A stretch of DNA of 64,000 bases from Herbaspirillum sp. 3R11 (GCF_004563925.1 NZ_SPNJ01000006.1:186001-250000); one strand, 5' to 3'; positions 1-10,382 are shown, counted from the stretch's first letter. The notes: a model not told the origin generated them from the sequence alone. Program-made: numbers and translations.

Positions 1-487
1 GGTCGCCGATCAGCGCGCCCAGCGGCACGCCGAAAGCCACCGCGATCGAGATGCCGCCGTTGACGATCGCCAGTGCGGTGCCGCGTCGTTCCGGCGCGAC
101 GCTGGCGCCGGCCAAGGCATTGGCGCCGGGTACGAAGATCCCGGCCGACGCCGCCAGCAGGATGCGCGCCGCCATCAGCATCCAGTAGTCGCGTGCCGCC
201 CAGGCCAGCACATTGGCCAGCGCAAACACCACCATCGCGGCGATCATCAGGCTGCGCCGCTTGACGGCGCCGGTCAGCGCGGTCAGCACTGGCGAACTCA
301 ATGCGTAGGCCAGCGCAAACACCGTCACCAATTGGCCGGCCGCCACCACGCTGATGTGCAAGTCGGCGGCGATATCCGGCAACAGGCCGGCGATCATGAA
401 GCTCTCGGTGCCGACGGCGAAGGTGCCGAGGGCGAGCCAGAACAGCGGCGTGTAATTGTTCGTACCTTGCGATTTGATCTCAGTCAT
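1..487 (-). CDS. MFS transporter, DHA1 type (3' end outside window)
   Basis: The first 162 residues of a major facilitator superfamily permease read leftwards off the window edge. Hydrophobic helices and the stretch [20 protein letters not shown] are typical of the drug:H+ antiporter-1 (AraJ/YdhP/NepI-like) group in the inner membrane. The ATG at 485-487 overlaps the TGA of the upstream aldo/keto reductase gene (ATGA), so translation is probably coupled. Context suggests export of a compound linked to the two reductases before it. The substrate cannot be told from sequence, and the C-terminal half is not visible. Confidence 0.88.
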   Translation of the reverse strand, partial: MTEIKSQGTNNYTPLFWLALGTFAVGTESFMIAGLLPDIAADLHISVVAAGQLVTVFALAYALSSPVLTALTGAVKRRSLMIAAMVVFALANVLAWAARDYWMLMAARILLAASAGIFVPGANALAGASVAPERRGTALAIVNGGISIAVAFGVPLGALIGD

Positions 488-1365
488 ACGCCCTCCGCCG
501 AGGCCGCAGCACCAATCTCACCAATCTCACCAATCTCACTAATCGCCGCGCATTCCTGATCCGACAAACAGATGCGCACCGCAGCGACGTTCTGCTCCAG
601 ATGCTGCGTGCGCGAGGTGCCGGGAATCGGCAACATCACCGGGCTGCGCTTGAGTAGCCATGCCAGCGCGATCTGTGCCGGCGTGGCCGCGTGACGTGTG
701 GCGATGGCGTCGAGCACCGCCGTTTGCGCCAGGCTGCCGGCCGCCAGCGGATACCAGGGGATAAAGCCGATGCCGTGTTGCGTGCAGTAATCCAGCACTG
801 CTTCGCTGCTGCGATCGCTCAGGTTGTAGCGGTTCTGCACGGTCGCCACTTTGAAGTAACGCGAGGCTTCGCGGATCTCGTCGACGCCGACTTCGCTCAG
901 TCCGGCATGCCGCACCAGGCCGATGTCGATCAGGTGGCGCACGGCGTCGAACTGTTCACGCGCCGGCACGGTGGGATCGATGCGATGCAACTGCCACAGG
1001 CCGATCTGCTCGACGCCGAGCCGGCGTGCGCTGGCGTGGGCCTGCTGGATCAGGTACTCGGGCCGTCCCAGCGGCGTCCAGCGATCGGGTCCGGTGCGCG
1101 CCAGCCCGGCCTTGGTCGCCACCAGGATGCCGCCGTAAGGATGCAGCGCGGTGCGGATCAGTTCTTCCGACACGTTCGGCCCATAGGAGTCGGCCGTGTC
1201 GATGAAGTTGACGCCGACGTCGGGCAACATCCGCAACGTGCGGATGGCCTCGGCGCGGTCGGCCGGTTCGCCCCAGATGCCGGGGCCGGTGATGCGCATG
1301 GCGCCGTAGCCGAGGCGGTGCACTTCGGTTTCGCCACCGATCAGGAAGCTGTTGTAGCTGGACAT
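484..1365 (-). CDS. Aldo/keto reductase
   Basis: A 293-residue aldo/keto reductase that would reduce carbonyls with NADPH in the cytoplasm. Seen: an N-terminal GYGAMRITG strand, the catalytic-tyrosine region [17 protein letters not shown], the lysine in VATKAG, and the late cofactor loop [13 protein letters not shown]. The start at 1363-1365 was chosen over a longer open frame because it begins directly before the conserved core ([11 protein letters not shown]) and lies 30 bp after the upstream reductase gene. The C-terminus carries an EIGEIGEIG repeat made by 9-bp tandem DNA repeats. It is in an operon with the OYE gene upstream and the MFS gene downstream. Confidence 0.9.
   Translation of the reverse strand: MSSYNSFLIGGETEVHRLGYGAMRITGPGIWGEPADRAEAIRTLRMLPDVGVNFIDTADSYGPNVSEELIRTALHPYGGILVATKAGLARTGPDRWTPLGRPEYLIQQAHASARRLGVEQIGLWQLHRIDPTVPAREQFDAVRHLIDIGLVRHAGLSEVGVDEIREASRYFKVATVQNRYNLSDRSSEAVLDYCTQHGIGFIPWYPLAAGSLAQTAVLDAIATRHAATPAQIALAWLLKRSPVMLPIPGTSRTQHLEQNVAAVRICLSDQECAAISEIGEIGEIGAAASAEGV
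511..545. repeat. 9-bp in-frame tandem repeat
   Basis: About four copies of a 9-bp unit (ccaatctca) lie in the last codons of the aldo/keto reductase gene and add EIG triplets. The unit length is a multiple of three, so copy-number change would lengthen or shorten the protein tail without a frameshift. Confidence 0.8.
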
Positions 1366-1394
1366 GGTGTTTTCCTTGATGCGTATGTGTGTGC

Positions 1395-2501
1395 TTACGC
1401 TGCCAGCGCCTGCTCGTGGAACGGATAGTCGGTGTAGCCGACTTCCGTGCCGCCGAAGAACGAAGGGCGGTCGTAGGCGTTGAGCGGCCAGCCGTTGCGC
1501 AGGCGTTCCGGCAGATCCGGATTGGCGATGAAGTCGCGGCCGAAAGCCACCAGGTCGGCGTCGCCGGCTTGCAGGATCGCTGCGGCGCTGTCGCGCTTGA
1601 AACCGCCGGCGGCGATGATGAGGCCGGGATAGTGACGGCGCATCAGTTGCGCGGCCACCGGCGCCGGATCCTTGCTGTCGTCGTCGACGTTGCCCAGCAC
1701 GCGCGGCTCGATCAGGTGCAGGTAGGCGAGGTCGAGCGGCGCCAGTTGGCGGGCAACGTAGGAAAACAGTTCCTGCGGATTGCTGTCGGACATGTCGCCC
1801 CAGGTGCCGCTCGGGCCGAGTCGCACCGCCACGCGCTTGTGGCCCCACACATCGATCAGCGCACGCGTGACCTCAAGCAGGAAGCGGCTGCGGTTTTCAT
1901 AGGAGCCGCCGTACTGGTCGGTGCGCTTGTTGCTGCCGTCTTGCAGGAACTGGTCGAACAGGTAGCCGTTGGCGGCATGGATTTCAACGCCGTCGAAACC
2001 GGCGGCGACGCCGCGTACGGCCGCGTTGCGGAAGTCTTCCACCAGACCGGCGATTTCTTCAATCCGCAATGCGCGCGGCGGCGTATTCGGCACCCATCCC
2101 GATTCGGTGTAGGCGACGCCGCCGTGTTCGACCGCCGACGGCGCGACCGGTTGGCCGCCATCGGGTTGCAACTGGCTGTTGGACTGGCGTCCGGCATGGT
2201 AGAGCTGTAAAAAGATGCGGCCGCCCTTGGCATGCACGGCGTCGGTGACCAGCTTCCAGCCGGCGATCTGATTGTCGTCATACAGGCCGGGCGCGCCCAG
2301 GTAACCGTTGCCGTTGGCGGCGGCGATGGTGGCTTCGCCGATGATCAGGCCGCCGGCCGAGGCGCGCTGCGCATAGTAGTCGGCCATCAGCGGGCCGGGG
2401 ATGGCGCCGGCTTCGGCGCGCATGCGGGTGAGCGGCGCCATGACGACGCGATGGGACAGATGAAGCGGACCGATGACGAGCGGGGTGTGCAAGGTGGACA
2501 T
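1395..2501 (-). CDS. Alkene reductase, Old Yellow Enzyme family (NemA-like)
   Basis: A 368-residue FMN-dependent ene-reductase, the usual length for N-ethylmaleimide reductase/xenobiotic reductase. It would reduce activated C=C bonds or nitro compounds with NAD(P)H. Seen: the N-terminal [18 protein letters not shown], the substrate-binding stretch [15 protein letters not shown] with its His/Asn pair, [10 protein letters not shown], and the FMN-phosphate region [18 protein letters not shown]. It is the first gene of a minus-strand operon with an aldo/keto reductase and an MFS gene, and is divergent from a LysR regulator that probably controls it. The exact substrate is unknown, so nemA is only a likeness. 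Confidence 0.92.
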   Translation of the reverse strand: MSTLHTPLVIGPLHLSHRVVMAPLTRMRAEAGAIPGPLMADYYAQRASAGGLIIGEATIAAANGNGYLGAPGLYDDNQIAGWKLVTDAVHAKGGRIFLQLYHAGRQSNSQLQPDGGQPVAPSAVEHGGVAYTESGWVPNTPPRALRIEEIAGLVEDFRNAAVRGVAAGFDGVEIHAANGYLFDQFLQDGSNKRTDQYGGSYENRSRFLLEVTRALIDVWGHKRVAVRLGPSGTWGDMSDSNPQELFSYVARQLAPLDLAYLHLIEPRVLGNVDDDSKDPAPVAAQLMRRHYPGLIIAAGGFKRDSAAAILQAGDADLVAFGRDFIANPDLPERLRNGWPLNAYDRPSFFGGTEVGYTDYPFHEQALAA

Positions 2502-2622
2502 GATGTTTTCCGTGATGAGGTTGGCTTACAGGTGGCGAAGCAGTGTGTTTCGCCGGTGTAGCCAATATAGGTCTTTGCCCTCACAAGAAAAATAGCCCGC
2601 AGTTCGCAACATATCGGACAAG

Positions 2623-2654
2623 CATTCCGCAATCGATAGGTGTCGATCGGAATG
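2623..2654. promoter_or_regulatory. Interrupted inverted repeat, likely LysR operator
   Basis: CATTCCG-ca-ATCGA faces TCGAT-CGGAATG around a 6-base centre: 12 paired bases with one 2-base bulge. It lies in the 248-bp spacer between the divergent OYE and LysR genes, 96 bp before the LysR start. Autoregulating LysR proteins usually bind such sites. Confidence 0.6.
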
Positions 2655-2683
2655 TGCAGTGAAATTGCAATGCAGTGAAATTG
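2655..2683. repeat. 13-bp direct repeat in divergent promoter
   Basis: TGCAGTGAAATTG occurs at 2655-2667 and again at 2671-2683, a 16-bp period, immediately beside the inverted repeat. It may be a second regulator site or part of the LysR activation site. Confidence 0.5.
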
Positions 2684-2749
2684 TGAGCCGGCGATAAATC
2701 GGCTAAGGTGCGCTCAGGGCAGGTAAATCATTTAAAACGACGGGGAATC

Positions 2750-3634
2750 ATGGATAGCCTCAACGGCATCGCAATGTTCGTGCAGGTCGCGGAAACGCGC
2801 AGTTTCACCGAGGCGGCACGCCTGCTCGGGGTGTCGTCGTCGGCGGTCGGCAAAAGTATTGCCCGCATGGAAGAGCGCTTGCGCGTGCGGCTGTTCCACC
2901 GCAGCACGCGCAGCATCACGCTGACGGCGGAGGGCTCGCTGTTCCTTGAGCGTTGCCGTCGCATCCTCAGCGAAGTCGACGCCGCCGAGGCCGAACTGTC
3001 CGACGCCGCCGGCAGTCCGCGCGGTCGTCTCAAGGTCGGCGCGCCGCAACTGACCGGTTTGCTGATGCCGGTGTTCGACAGCTTCATGCAACGCTATCCC
3101 GACATCGACCTCGACATCGACATGTCGGATCGCATGGTGGACGTGATCGAAGAAGGTTTCGACATCGTCATCCGTACCGGCGAGCAACACGACTCGCGCC
3201 TGGTTGCGCGCCGCATCGGCGCCTGTCCGCACGTGCTGGTGGCGACGCCCGGTTATCTGACGCGTCACGGCGAACCCGCGCATCCGAGTGATCTCGCACG
3301 TCATGCCTGCCTGCAACATCGCTTTCCCGCCACCGGCAAACTGGAACGCTGGCCGCTGCGGCGCGAAGACTCCGAACCCGAACTTGTCCTGCCGGAGACC
3401 ATCACGGTCAACACCATCGAGCCGTTGGCCTACTCGGTGATGCAAGGACGCGGCATCGCCTTCCTGCCGACCTTCCTGGTACGCGAGGCGCTCAGCACCG
3501 GGCAATTGCGTACGGTGCTGGACGATTACCTTGAGCGCACCGTGACGTTCTGGATGCTGTGGCCGGCCAGCCGCTATGCCTCGCCCAAGCTGCGCGTCTT
3601 CATCGATCACCTGAGCCAGCATTTGCGCATCTGA
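2750..3634 (+). CDS. LysR-family transcriptional regulator
   Basis: A 294-residue LysR regulator. The N-terminal winged helix-turn-helix covers about residues 1-60 (MDSLNGIAMFVQVAETRSFT, then SSSAVGKSIARMEERL), followed by a linker helix and a periplasmic-binding-like effector domain. The ATG at 2750 was chosen over an upstream in-frame ATG because it starts at the conserved helix and follows a purine-rich acgacgggga. It is transcribed away from the reductase/MFS operon and probably regulates it in response to an electrophile. The effector is not known. Confidence 0.92.
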   Translation: MDSLNGIAMFVQVAETRSFTEAARLLGVSSSAVGKSIARMEERLRVRLFHRSTRSITLTAEGSLFLERCRRILSEVDAAEAELSDAAGSPRGRLKVGAPQLTGLLMPVFDSFMQRYPDIDLDIDMSDRMVDVIEEGFDIVIRTGEQHDSRLVARRIGACPHVLVATPGYLTRHGEPAHPSDLARHACLQHRFPATGKLERWPLRREDSEPELVLPETITVNTIEPLAYSVMQGRGIAFLPTFLVREALSTGQLRTVLDDYLERTVTFWMLWPASRYASPKLRVFIDHLSQHLRI

Positions 3635-3805
3635 GCATCTGCACGCCTGGTCAGCACATCAAATTGCCATGCCGAAAGTTCATGGGCATAATGGTCCGGA
3701 GCAACGTCGGCAGCGTCTCGGCACAAGCACCACCGCGTTGCAAGAAATTCAAGGCATCTGCCGCCGCAGCCGCACCCCGCCACAGGATCGTCGACAGGAG
3801 AATGC

Positions 3806-6800
3806 ATGCGCAGGGCGAAGGGAAATCCGCATTACTTTCTGGCGCAGTTCCTGCCCCTGGCCGTACTGGTGCTGGTGGCCGCCGGTTTCCTCTATCACAA
3901 CCGCATCGACGCCGAAATGCGCCGGCTGCAGCTCGAGCAGCGCGAACGCGTGTCGCTCGGCGCCGCCTCGCTGACCAACGACCTTGATGCACCGCTGCGT
4001 CACCTCAGCATCCTCACCAGCGAAGCGCCGATCGCGCACGCCATCAATCAGCCCACGCCGGAAAACCTGGCGCAGATGGCGGAGAATTTTTCCACGCTGA
4101 TGCTGCGCAATCCTTACTATGACCAGGTGCGCTGGATCGATCAGGACGGCATGGAAAAAGTGCGCGTCAACATGACCAGCATGGGACCGGCGCCGGCATT
4201 CATAGCGTCGCTGCAGAACAAGAGGGACCGCCCGTATTTCTCCGACACGATGGCCTTGCCGCGCGGCGAGATGCTGGTGTCGCCGATGGATCTGAACGTC
4301 GAGAACGGCAAGATCGAAGTGCCGCACAAGCCGACGGTGCGGCTCGCCGTGGCGGTCGCCTCTGCGGACGGCAAGCCGGGCGGCATCATCATCATCAACG
4401 TGCTGATGGCGCCGCTGCTGGATCGTTTTTCCAATCAGGTGGAACGCGGGACCAACCGCGCCATGCTCCTTAACGGCGACGGCTACTGGCTCTACAGCAC
4501 CAGTTCGGCCGACGAATGGGCCTTCATGTTCAAGCGCGAAGAAACCCTGGCCAAACGCCATCCCAAGGTCTGGAAAGCCATGGCGGCGCAGGCCGCCGGC
4601 ACCATCACCGAAGACGGCATCTGGTCGTGGCAGCGCGTCGACCTCGACGCCAGCACCGGTCGCTACGGCCTGCACCAGCAGTCGCCCTGGACCGTGGTGT
4701 TGTACCTGCCCGAGAAGCGCATGCAGGTCGACAACTACAACATCCTGTTGCGCCTGTGCATGTTCGTCGGCCTGATCCTGTTGGCGCTGGCCCTGCTGAG
4801 CTGGCAGTTGGCCAGCAATCGTCGTCGCCGCGAAGCCGCAGTGCATGAGCGTTTCAAGGCCGAGGCAGAACTGAGCGCCAGCGAAAAGCGCGTCGCCGAC
4901 TTGCTGCAACATCAGGAAACCCGCTCCATCCTGGCCTCGATCGTGGCGTCGTCGGAAGACGCCATCATCGGCACCGGCCTCGACGACGTCATCAACAGCT
5001 GGAACCCGGCCGCCGAAAAACTGTTCGGCTACCTGTCGCGCGAAGTGCTCAACCAGTCGGCCTACATTTTGGTGCCGCCGGAACGCACCGGCGAAGCGCG
5101 CCGCATCACCGACCAGCTGATGGAAGGCAAGACCGTCAGCAATTTTGAAACCGTGCGCTGGCACAAGGATGGCCGCCTGCTCGACATTTCGGTGACGGTG
5201 TCGCCCATCCTCGACGGCGACAAGAAGATCGCCGGCATCTCCTACATCGCGCGCGACATCACCAACCACAAGCGCCTCGAAAAAGAACTCAGCCAATACC
5301 GCCAGCATCTCGAAGGCCTGGTCGAGCAGCAGACCAGGACCCTGCGCGACACCAACAGCAACCTCGAGCTGGCACTGACCAAATCGGAGTCGGCCACGCG
5401 CGCCAAGAGCAGCTTCCTGTCCAACATGAGCCACGAGATCCGCACGCCGATGAACGCCGTGCTCGGACTCACCTACCTGCTCGAAAAGACCGTGCTGCAA
5501 TCCGACCAGCGCGACCTGGTGCGCAAGATCATCGCCGCCGGCCATTCGCTGCTGGGCATCATCAACGACATCCTCGATGTCTCCAAGATCGAGGCCGGCC
5601 GGCTGGAAGTCGAGCATGTGCCGTTCCGCCTCAGCGCGGTATTGGAAAACGTCGTCAACGTCACCGCGCCCGCCATCGGCGACAAGGATGTCGAGCTGGT
5701 GGTCGGCTTCAACGACGTCGGCGTCGAACATTTGTACGGCGACGCGCTGCGGCTGGAACAGATCCTCACCAACCTGACCAGCAATGCCATCAAGTTCACC
5801 GCGCGCGGCGAGATCAGCATCCACGTCGCCGTCATCAGCGAAATCGGCGACAAGGTGATGCTGCGCTTCGCCGTCACCGACAGCGGCATCGGCATCCCGC
5901 CGGAACGCCAGCAAGACATCTTCCAGGCCTTCACCCAGGAAGACACCTCGACCACGCGCCGCTACGGCGGCACCGGACTCGGCCTGACCATTTGCCGTCA
6001 TCTGGTGCAACTGATGAATGGCGAGATCGGCGTCACCAGCGAGCCTGGCAAGGGCAGCCAGTTCTGGTTCATGCTGCCGTTCCAGGCGATGCCGCCCGCT
6101 GCCGTCCAGTTGCCGGCGGACGGGCCGCTCTGTGTGCTGGTGGCCGATGACAACGCCACTGCACGCGCCATGCTGTCGGACACCATCAAGTCGATGGGCT
6201 GGCAGGTTGATGTAGTGGAGTCGGGCCAGGATGCGGTATCCAAGACCATGACGCGGCTGCGCCACAATCTCTACTACGACATCTACCTGCTTGACTGGAA
6301 GATGCCGGGCATGGATGGACTGGCGGCGGCCAAGGCAATCCGTGAAGCCTCTTCGCCGCAAGCCCGGCCGCCGATCGTGATCATGGTCACGGCGCATGCG
6401 CGCGACGAGGTGCTCAACGCGCCCGACGCCGAACTGGTCGACGCCGTGATCACCAAGCCGGTGACGCCGTCGACCTTGTACAACACCATCATCCACGTGC
6501 GCCAGCACCGCGACGAAACCAGGCTCCGCGGCGATGGCAGTGGCAATGGCGAAGCTGCGCCGCAAGCGTCCGGCGGCCGCGACAACCGTGAAGACCGCAT
6601 CACCGGCGTGCGCGTGCTGGTGGTCGACGACAGCGAAATCAACCGTGAAGTCGCCAAGCGCATCCTCGAAGCCGACGGCGCCGAAGTGTTCGCCGCCGCC
6701 GACGGCCAGGAAGCGGTCGACTGGCTGCGCGAACGTCCGCAGGGCGTGGATCTGGTGTTGATGGACATCCAGATGCCGGTCATGGACGGTTACACCGCCA

Positions 6801-7447
6801 CGCATGAAATCCGCGACACGCTGCAACTGCGCGAGTTGCCCGTGATCGCGCTGACCGCCGGCGCCTTCAAGGCGCAGCAGGAAGCGGCGATGGCGGCCGG
6901 CATGAACGGTTTCCTGTCCAAGCCTTACAACGTCGAGCAGATCATCTCGGTGGTGCGCCAGCACATCGCGCATCTGTCGGCAACTGAACTCGAACGCCGC
7001 CGCACTGCGCCGGCAGCGTATCCATCAGCGACGGTCTCGACCGTGTTCCCAAGCGCCACCGTCGGCGTGGAAACTGGCGGCTCCGCCGCTGTATCGGCGC
7101 AAGACCTGTCCGGCATCGACGTTGCCGTCGGCCTGGAGGCGTGGGGCAGCGAAGACATCTACCGCAAGTTCCTCGGCAAGTTCGCCGAGCAATACGGCAA
7201 GACCGGCAGCGAGATTTTGGCGCATATCCAGGCCGATGAACTGCCGCAGGCCAAAACCCTGGCGCACAAGTTGCGCGGCAGCGCCGGCACGCTGGCGGTG
7301 ATTGACGTGCATCGCCTGGCCGGCGAACTGGAAGGCCTGCTGTCGGGCGCCGCGTCGGCTTCCGATTGCACCGTCAAGGCGGCCGAACTGGATGCGGCCC
7401 TGACGATCGCCCGGCGCGCCATCGACAGTTATACGGGGACGGCCTGA
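3806..7447 (+). CDS. Hybrid sensor histidine kinase, BarA/EvgS-type phosphorelay
   Basis: A 1213-residue inner-membrane phosphorelay protein. Order: TM helix at about 12-30, a long periplasmic Cache-like sensor region to about 310, a second TM helix (LLRLCMFVGLILLALALLSW), a PAS domain, a coiled linker, HisKA with phospho-acceptor His543 in SHEIRTPMNAV, an HATPase domain with GTGLGLTICRHL, receiver 1 with Asp830 (LLDWKMPG), receiver 2 with Asp987 (LMDIQMPVMDG), and an HPt domain with His1154 (AHKLRGSAGTL). All phosphorelay residues are present. The start at 3806 follows gacaggag with good spacing. No output regulator lies next to it, so the partner is elsewhere. The signal is unknown. Confidence 0.93.
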   Translation: MRRAKGNPHYFLAQFLPLAVLVLVAAGFLYHNRIDAEMRRLQLEQRERVSLGAASLTNDLDAPLRHLSILTSEAPIAHAINQPTPENLAQMAENFSTLMLRNPYYDQVRWIDQDGMEKVRVNMTSMGPAPAFIASLQNKRDRPYFSDTMALPRGEMLVSPMDLNVENGKIEVPHKPTVRLAVAVASADGKPGGIIIINVLMAPLLDRFSNQVERGTNRAMLLNGDGYWLYSTSSADEWAFMFKREETLAKRHPKVWKAMAAQAAGTITEDGIWSWQRVDLDASTGRYGLHQQSPWTVVLYLPEKRMQVDNYNILLRLCMFVGLILLALALLSWQLASNRRRREAAVHERFKAEAELSASEKRVADLLQHQETRSILASIVASSEDAIIGTGLDDVINSWNPAAEKLFGYLSREVLNQSAYILVPPERTGEARRITDQLMEGKTVSNFETVRWHKDGRLLDISVTVSPILDGDKKIAGISYIARDITNHKRLEKELSQYRQHLEGLVEQQTRTLRDTNSNLELALTKSESATRAKSSFLSNMSHEIRTPMNAVLGLTYLLEKTVLQSDQRDLVRKIIAAGHSLLGIINDILDVSKIEAGRLEVEHVPFRLSAVLENVVNVTAPAIGDKDVELVVGFNDVGVEHLYGDALRLEQILTNLTSNAIKFTARGEISIHVAVISEIGDKVMLRFAVTDSGIGIPPERQQDIFQAFTQEDTSTTRRYGGTGLGLTICRHLVQLMNGEIGVTSEPGKGSQFWFMLPFQAMPPAAVQLPADGPLCVLVADDNATARAMLSDTIKSMGWQVDVVESGQDAVSKTMTRLRHNLYYDIYLLDWKMPGMDGLAAAKAIREASSPQARPPIVIMVTAHARDEVLNAPDAELVDAVITKPVTPSTLYNTIIHVRQHRDETRLRGDGSGNGEAAPQASGGRDNREDRITGVRVLVVDDSEINREVAKRILEADGAEVFAAADGQEAVDWLRERPQGVDLVLMDIQMPVMDGYTATHEIRDTLQLRELPVIALTAGAFKAQQEAAMAAGMNGFLSKPYNVEQIISVVRQHIAHLSATELERRRTAPAAYPSATVSTVFPSATVGVETGGSAAVSAQDLSGIDVAVGLEAWGSEDIYRKFLGKFAEQYGKTGSEILAHIQADELPQAKTLAHKLRGSAGTLAVIDVHRLAGELEGLLSGAASASDCTVKAAELDAALTIARRAIDSYTGTA

Positions 7448-7567
7448 GGCCCTTTTTTGTTGCACGAACGTCGCTGCGCCTGCATTGGCGTCCCGATTCG
7501 GTTAAGCTGACGCGCACGCGCAGAGTCCGGACTGCCGTGTTGAATCCGGAAGAGAAAGGGATGTGTC

Positions 7568-8785
7568 TTGTCCGCCATTGAAGACAAAATATTACTTGCC
7601 GACATTGCCGTCGTTGCCAAAATCGACGCGGTGCCGATGATCCTCGACGTCATCTGCCGCACCACCGGCATGGGCTACGCCGCCGTCGCACGCGTCACCA
7701 AGGATCGCTGGATCGCCGCCGGCGTGCTCGATAAGGTCGCCTTCGGTTTGCCGGTCGGCGGCGAGCTGCAGGTCGACACCACCATTTGCGACGAAATCCG
7801 CGACAGCGGCGAGCTGGTGGCGATCGATCATGTCTCCGAAGACGAACGTTTTTGCAATCACCATACGCCCCGCATGTACGGCCTGCAAAGCTACATCTCG
7901 GTGCCGATCTACTGGCGTGGCGGCGAATTCTTCGGCACGCTGTGCGCCATCGATCCCAAGCCGGCCAGCGTGAAGACGCCCGAAGTGATCGACATGTTCA
8001 AGCTGTTCGCGCAGCTGATCGGCACGCATCTCGACAACCACGAACGCGCTGCCGCCAGCGAAGCCGCCTTGCTCAGTTCGCAGGAAACCGCCGACCTGCG
8101 TGAGCAATTCATCGCCATCCTCGGCCACGACCTGCGCAACCCATTGTCGGCGATCCTGCTGGCGACGCGTCTGCTGCGCTCCCAGGCCGACGAGCACGGG
8201 CTCAAGACCGTGGGCCAGATCGAACGCAGCGCCACGCGTATTTCCGGTCTGGTCGACAACATGCTCGATTTTTCGCGTGCACGGCTGGGCGGCGGTTTCG
8301 TGCTGGACCAGACCGCCGACAACACGCTGCAAAAGAGTCTTGAAGAAATCCTCACCGAAATGCGCCAAGTCTGGCCCGAGCGCGCCATCCATGCCGACAT
8401 TGAATTGAACGAACCGGTTTGCTGCGACAGCGCGCGCATCTGCCAGCTGCTGTCCAACCTGATGTCCAACGCGCTCACCCACGGCGCGCGCAACGGCGCG
8501 GTCATGGTGACGGCGACCAGCCGCGACGGCGAGTTCGCGCTGAGCGTGCGCAACCAGGGTGTGCCGATCGCGCCGGATATCCAGCGTCGCCTGTTCCTGC
8601 CCTTCGTGCGTGGCAGCGACCGCACCGAAAAGAACAGCCTCGGCCTCGGTCTCGGCTTGTACATCGTCGCCGAAATCGCACGTGCCCACGGCGGCACGCT
8701 GGACGTCGAATCGACGCCGGAATACACGACGTTTTCGTTCCGGATGGCGTCGCGCGGACATGCGCAATTGACGACTGGAAATTAG
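7568..8785 (+). CDS. GAF-domain sensor histidine kinase
   Basis: A 405-residue soluble kinase with a GAF sensor domain at about residues 20-150, HisKA with His187 in GHDLRNPLSAILL, and an HATPase domain ending in LGLGLGLYIVAEIARAHGG. No membrane segment is seen, so the signal is probably cytoplasmic. The start is TTG at 7568: the ATG at 7561 is out of frame, and gagaaaggg lies about 8 bases before the TTG. The GAF domain has no obvious chromophore lysine or cysteine. No response regulator gene adjoins it. It could signal to the same relay as the hybrid kinase upstream, but nothing in the sequence proves this. Confidence 0.88.
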   Translation: MSAIEDKILLADIAVVAKIDAVPMILDVICRTTGMGYAAVARVTKDRWIAAGVLDKVAFGLPVGGELQVDTTICDEIRDSGELVAIDHVSEDERFCNHHTPRMYGLQSYISVPIYWRGGEFFGTLCAIDPKPASVKTPEVIDMFKLFAQLIGTHLDNHERAAASEAALLSSQETADLREQFIAILGHDLRNPLSAILLATRLLRSQADEHGLKTVGQIERSATRISGLVDNMLDFSRARLGGGFVLDQTADNTLQKSLEEILTEMRQVWPERAIHADIELNEPVCCDSARICQLLSNLMSNALTHGARNGAVMVTATSRDGEFALSVRNQGVPIAPDIQRRLFLPFVRGSDRTEKNSLGLGLGLYIVAEIARAHGGTLDVESTPEYTTFSFRMASRGHAQLTTGN

Positions 8786-8934
8786 CGATTGGCAATGAGC
8801 GATTGGCAATGAGCGAAGTCTGGTCGCGGCAAGCAGGGCCGCAGCGGTGACGTCCCGTACCGCTCGCCCGGCCCCTTGCGCCGCGCACGTGGTCGGTCGT
8901 ATCTGGCAACTCTTTTCTTCTACGGAATCGGCGC

Positions 8935-10314
8935 ATGAATAATCCGGCATCACCCGCATCCGAAGAGATGCAGCCCTCTCCCACGCCGTCGCCCCCGCCG
9001 CCGACCTTCGGCCAAGCGCTCCTGTTCTGGCTCAAGCTCGGCTTCATCAGCTTCGGCGGACCCGCCGGGCAAATTTCAATCATGCATCAGGAGCTGGTGG
9101 AAAATCGGCGCTGGATTTCCGAGCGGCGCTTTTTGCACGCGCTGAATTACTGCATGTTGTTGCCCGGGCCGGAGGCGCAGCAACTGGCGACCTACATCGG
9201 CTGGCTGCTGCACAAGACGCGCGGCGGCCTCGTCGCGGGCCTGCTGTTCGTCTTGCCGTCGCTGGCGATCCTCGTGCTGTTGTCGTGGCTCTACCTGGCC
9301 TTCGGGGATCAGCCGCTGGTGGCCGGCCTCTTTTACGGCATCAAGCCGGCCGTGACCGCCATCGTGCTGCAAGCTGCCCATCGCATCGGCAGCCGCACCC
9401 TCAAGAACAGCGTGCTGTGGACGATCGCGGCGGTGTCGTTTGTGGCGATTTTTGCGCTGGCGGTACCGTTTCCTGCAATCGTCGCGGCCGCGGCGCTAGC
9501 CGGTTATGTCGGCAGCAAACTGGCGCCGGACAAGTTTGCGGTGGGCGGAGGTCATGCCAAAGGGGACGCGTCGTACGGCAGGGCGGTGATCGATGACGAT
9601 ACGCCTACTCCGCCGCACGCGAAGTTCAGCTGGTTTCGCCTGGGCCGCGTGCTCGCCATCGGGGTGTTGCTGTGGGCGATCTCGATGGGACTGCTGGCGA
9701 CGACGTGCGGCTGGGAGCACGCCTACACGCAGATGGGCTGGTTCTTCACCAAGGCGGCGCTGATGACCTTCGGCGGCGCGTATGCCGTCCTGCCTTATGT
9801 CTATCAGGGCGCGGTGGACCATTACCACTGGCTGACGCCGGTACAGATGATTGACGGCCTCGCGCTTGGCGAAACCACCCCGGGGCCGCTGATCATGGTG
9901 GTGGCGTTCGTCGGCTTTGTCGGCGGCTACGTCCGGGCGGTATTGGGACCCGAGCATCTGTTCCTGGCGGGAGCGCTCGCGGCGACGCTGGTGACGTGGT
10001 TTACCTTCCTGCCGTCGTTCCTGTTCATCCTGGCCGGCGGCCCGCTGGTGGAAGCCACACACGAAGATCTCAAATTCACGGCGCCACTGATGGCGGTGAC
10101 GGCCGCGGTGGTCGGCGTGATCGTCAACCTGGCGGCTTTCTTCGGTTATCACGTGCTATGGCCGCAGGGCTTCGGCGCCGGCTTCGACTGGGTTGCGGCA
10201 GCAATTGCGCTGGCCGCAGCGGTGGCCTTGCTGCGCTACAAGCGTAACGTGATTCAGGTGATCGCCGTGTGCGCGGTCATGGGACTGGCGCTGAAGATGC
10301 TGGCCATCGCCTGA
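8935..10314 (+). CDS. chrA: Chromate transporter, ChrA family (two-domain)
   Basis: A 459-residue inner-membrane protein of the CHR family that exports chromate in known cases. Both halves are present: the first CHR domain (LGFISFGGPAGQISIMHQEL, then LLPGPEAQQLATYIGW) and the second (ALMTFGGAYAVLPYVYQGAV, then GLALGETTPGPLIMVVAFVG). This is the long, fused form rather than the paired short form. The start at 8935 has only a weak ribosome site. There is no chrB regulator nearby, so resistance may be constitutive or the substrate may differ from chromate. Confidence 0.92.
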   Translation: MNNPASPASEEMQPSPTPSPPPPTFGQALLFWLKLGFISFGGPAGQISIMHQELVENRRWISERRFLHALNYCMLLPGPEAQQLATYIGWLLHKTRGGLVAGLLFVLPSLAILVLLSWLYLAFGDQPLVAGLFYGIKPAVTAIVLQAAHRIGSRTLKNSVLWTIAAVSFVAIFALAVPFPAIVAAAALAGYVGSKLAPDKFAVGGGHAKGDASYGRAVIDDDTPTPPHAKFSWFRLGRVLAIGVLLWAISMGLLATTCGWEHAYTQMGWFFTKAALMTFGGAYAVLPYVYQGAVDHYHWLTPVQMIDGLALGETTPGPLIMVVAFVGFVGGYVRAVLGPEHLFLAGALAATLVTWFTFLPSFLFILAGGPLVEATHEDLKFTAPLMAVTAAVVGVIVNLAAFFGYHVLWPQGFGAGFDWVAAAIALAAAVALLRYKRNVIQVIAVCAVMGLALKMLAIA

Positions 10315-10382
10315 TTTCGCGCTGACCGCGCATATCGTGTTTCAATAGCGCCGAAAAGCAATCAGATCAAGGAACGCATCAC

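Noticed and set aside
1366..1848. N-terminal extension of the aldo/keto reductase frame
   Set aside because: The extra 160 codons have no family likeness and overlap the C-terminal coding part of the Old Yellow Enzyme gene. The conserved start is at 1363-1365.
3749..6973. A 1074-codon open frame on the minus strand opposite the hybrid kinase gene
   Set aside because: Its translation is rich in His, Gln, Arg and Val without any family motif, and it lies fully under a gene with complete kinase, receiver and HPt motifs. High GC keeps the antisense frame open.
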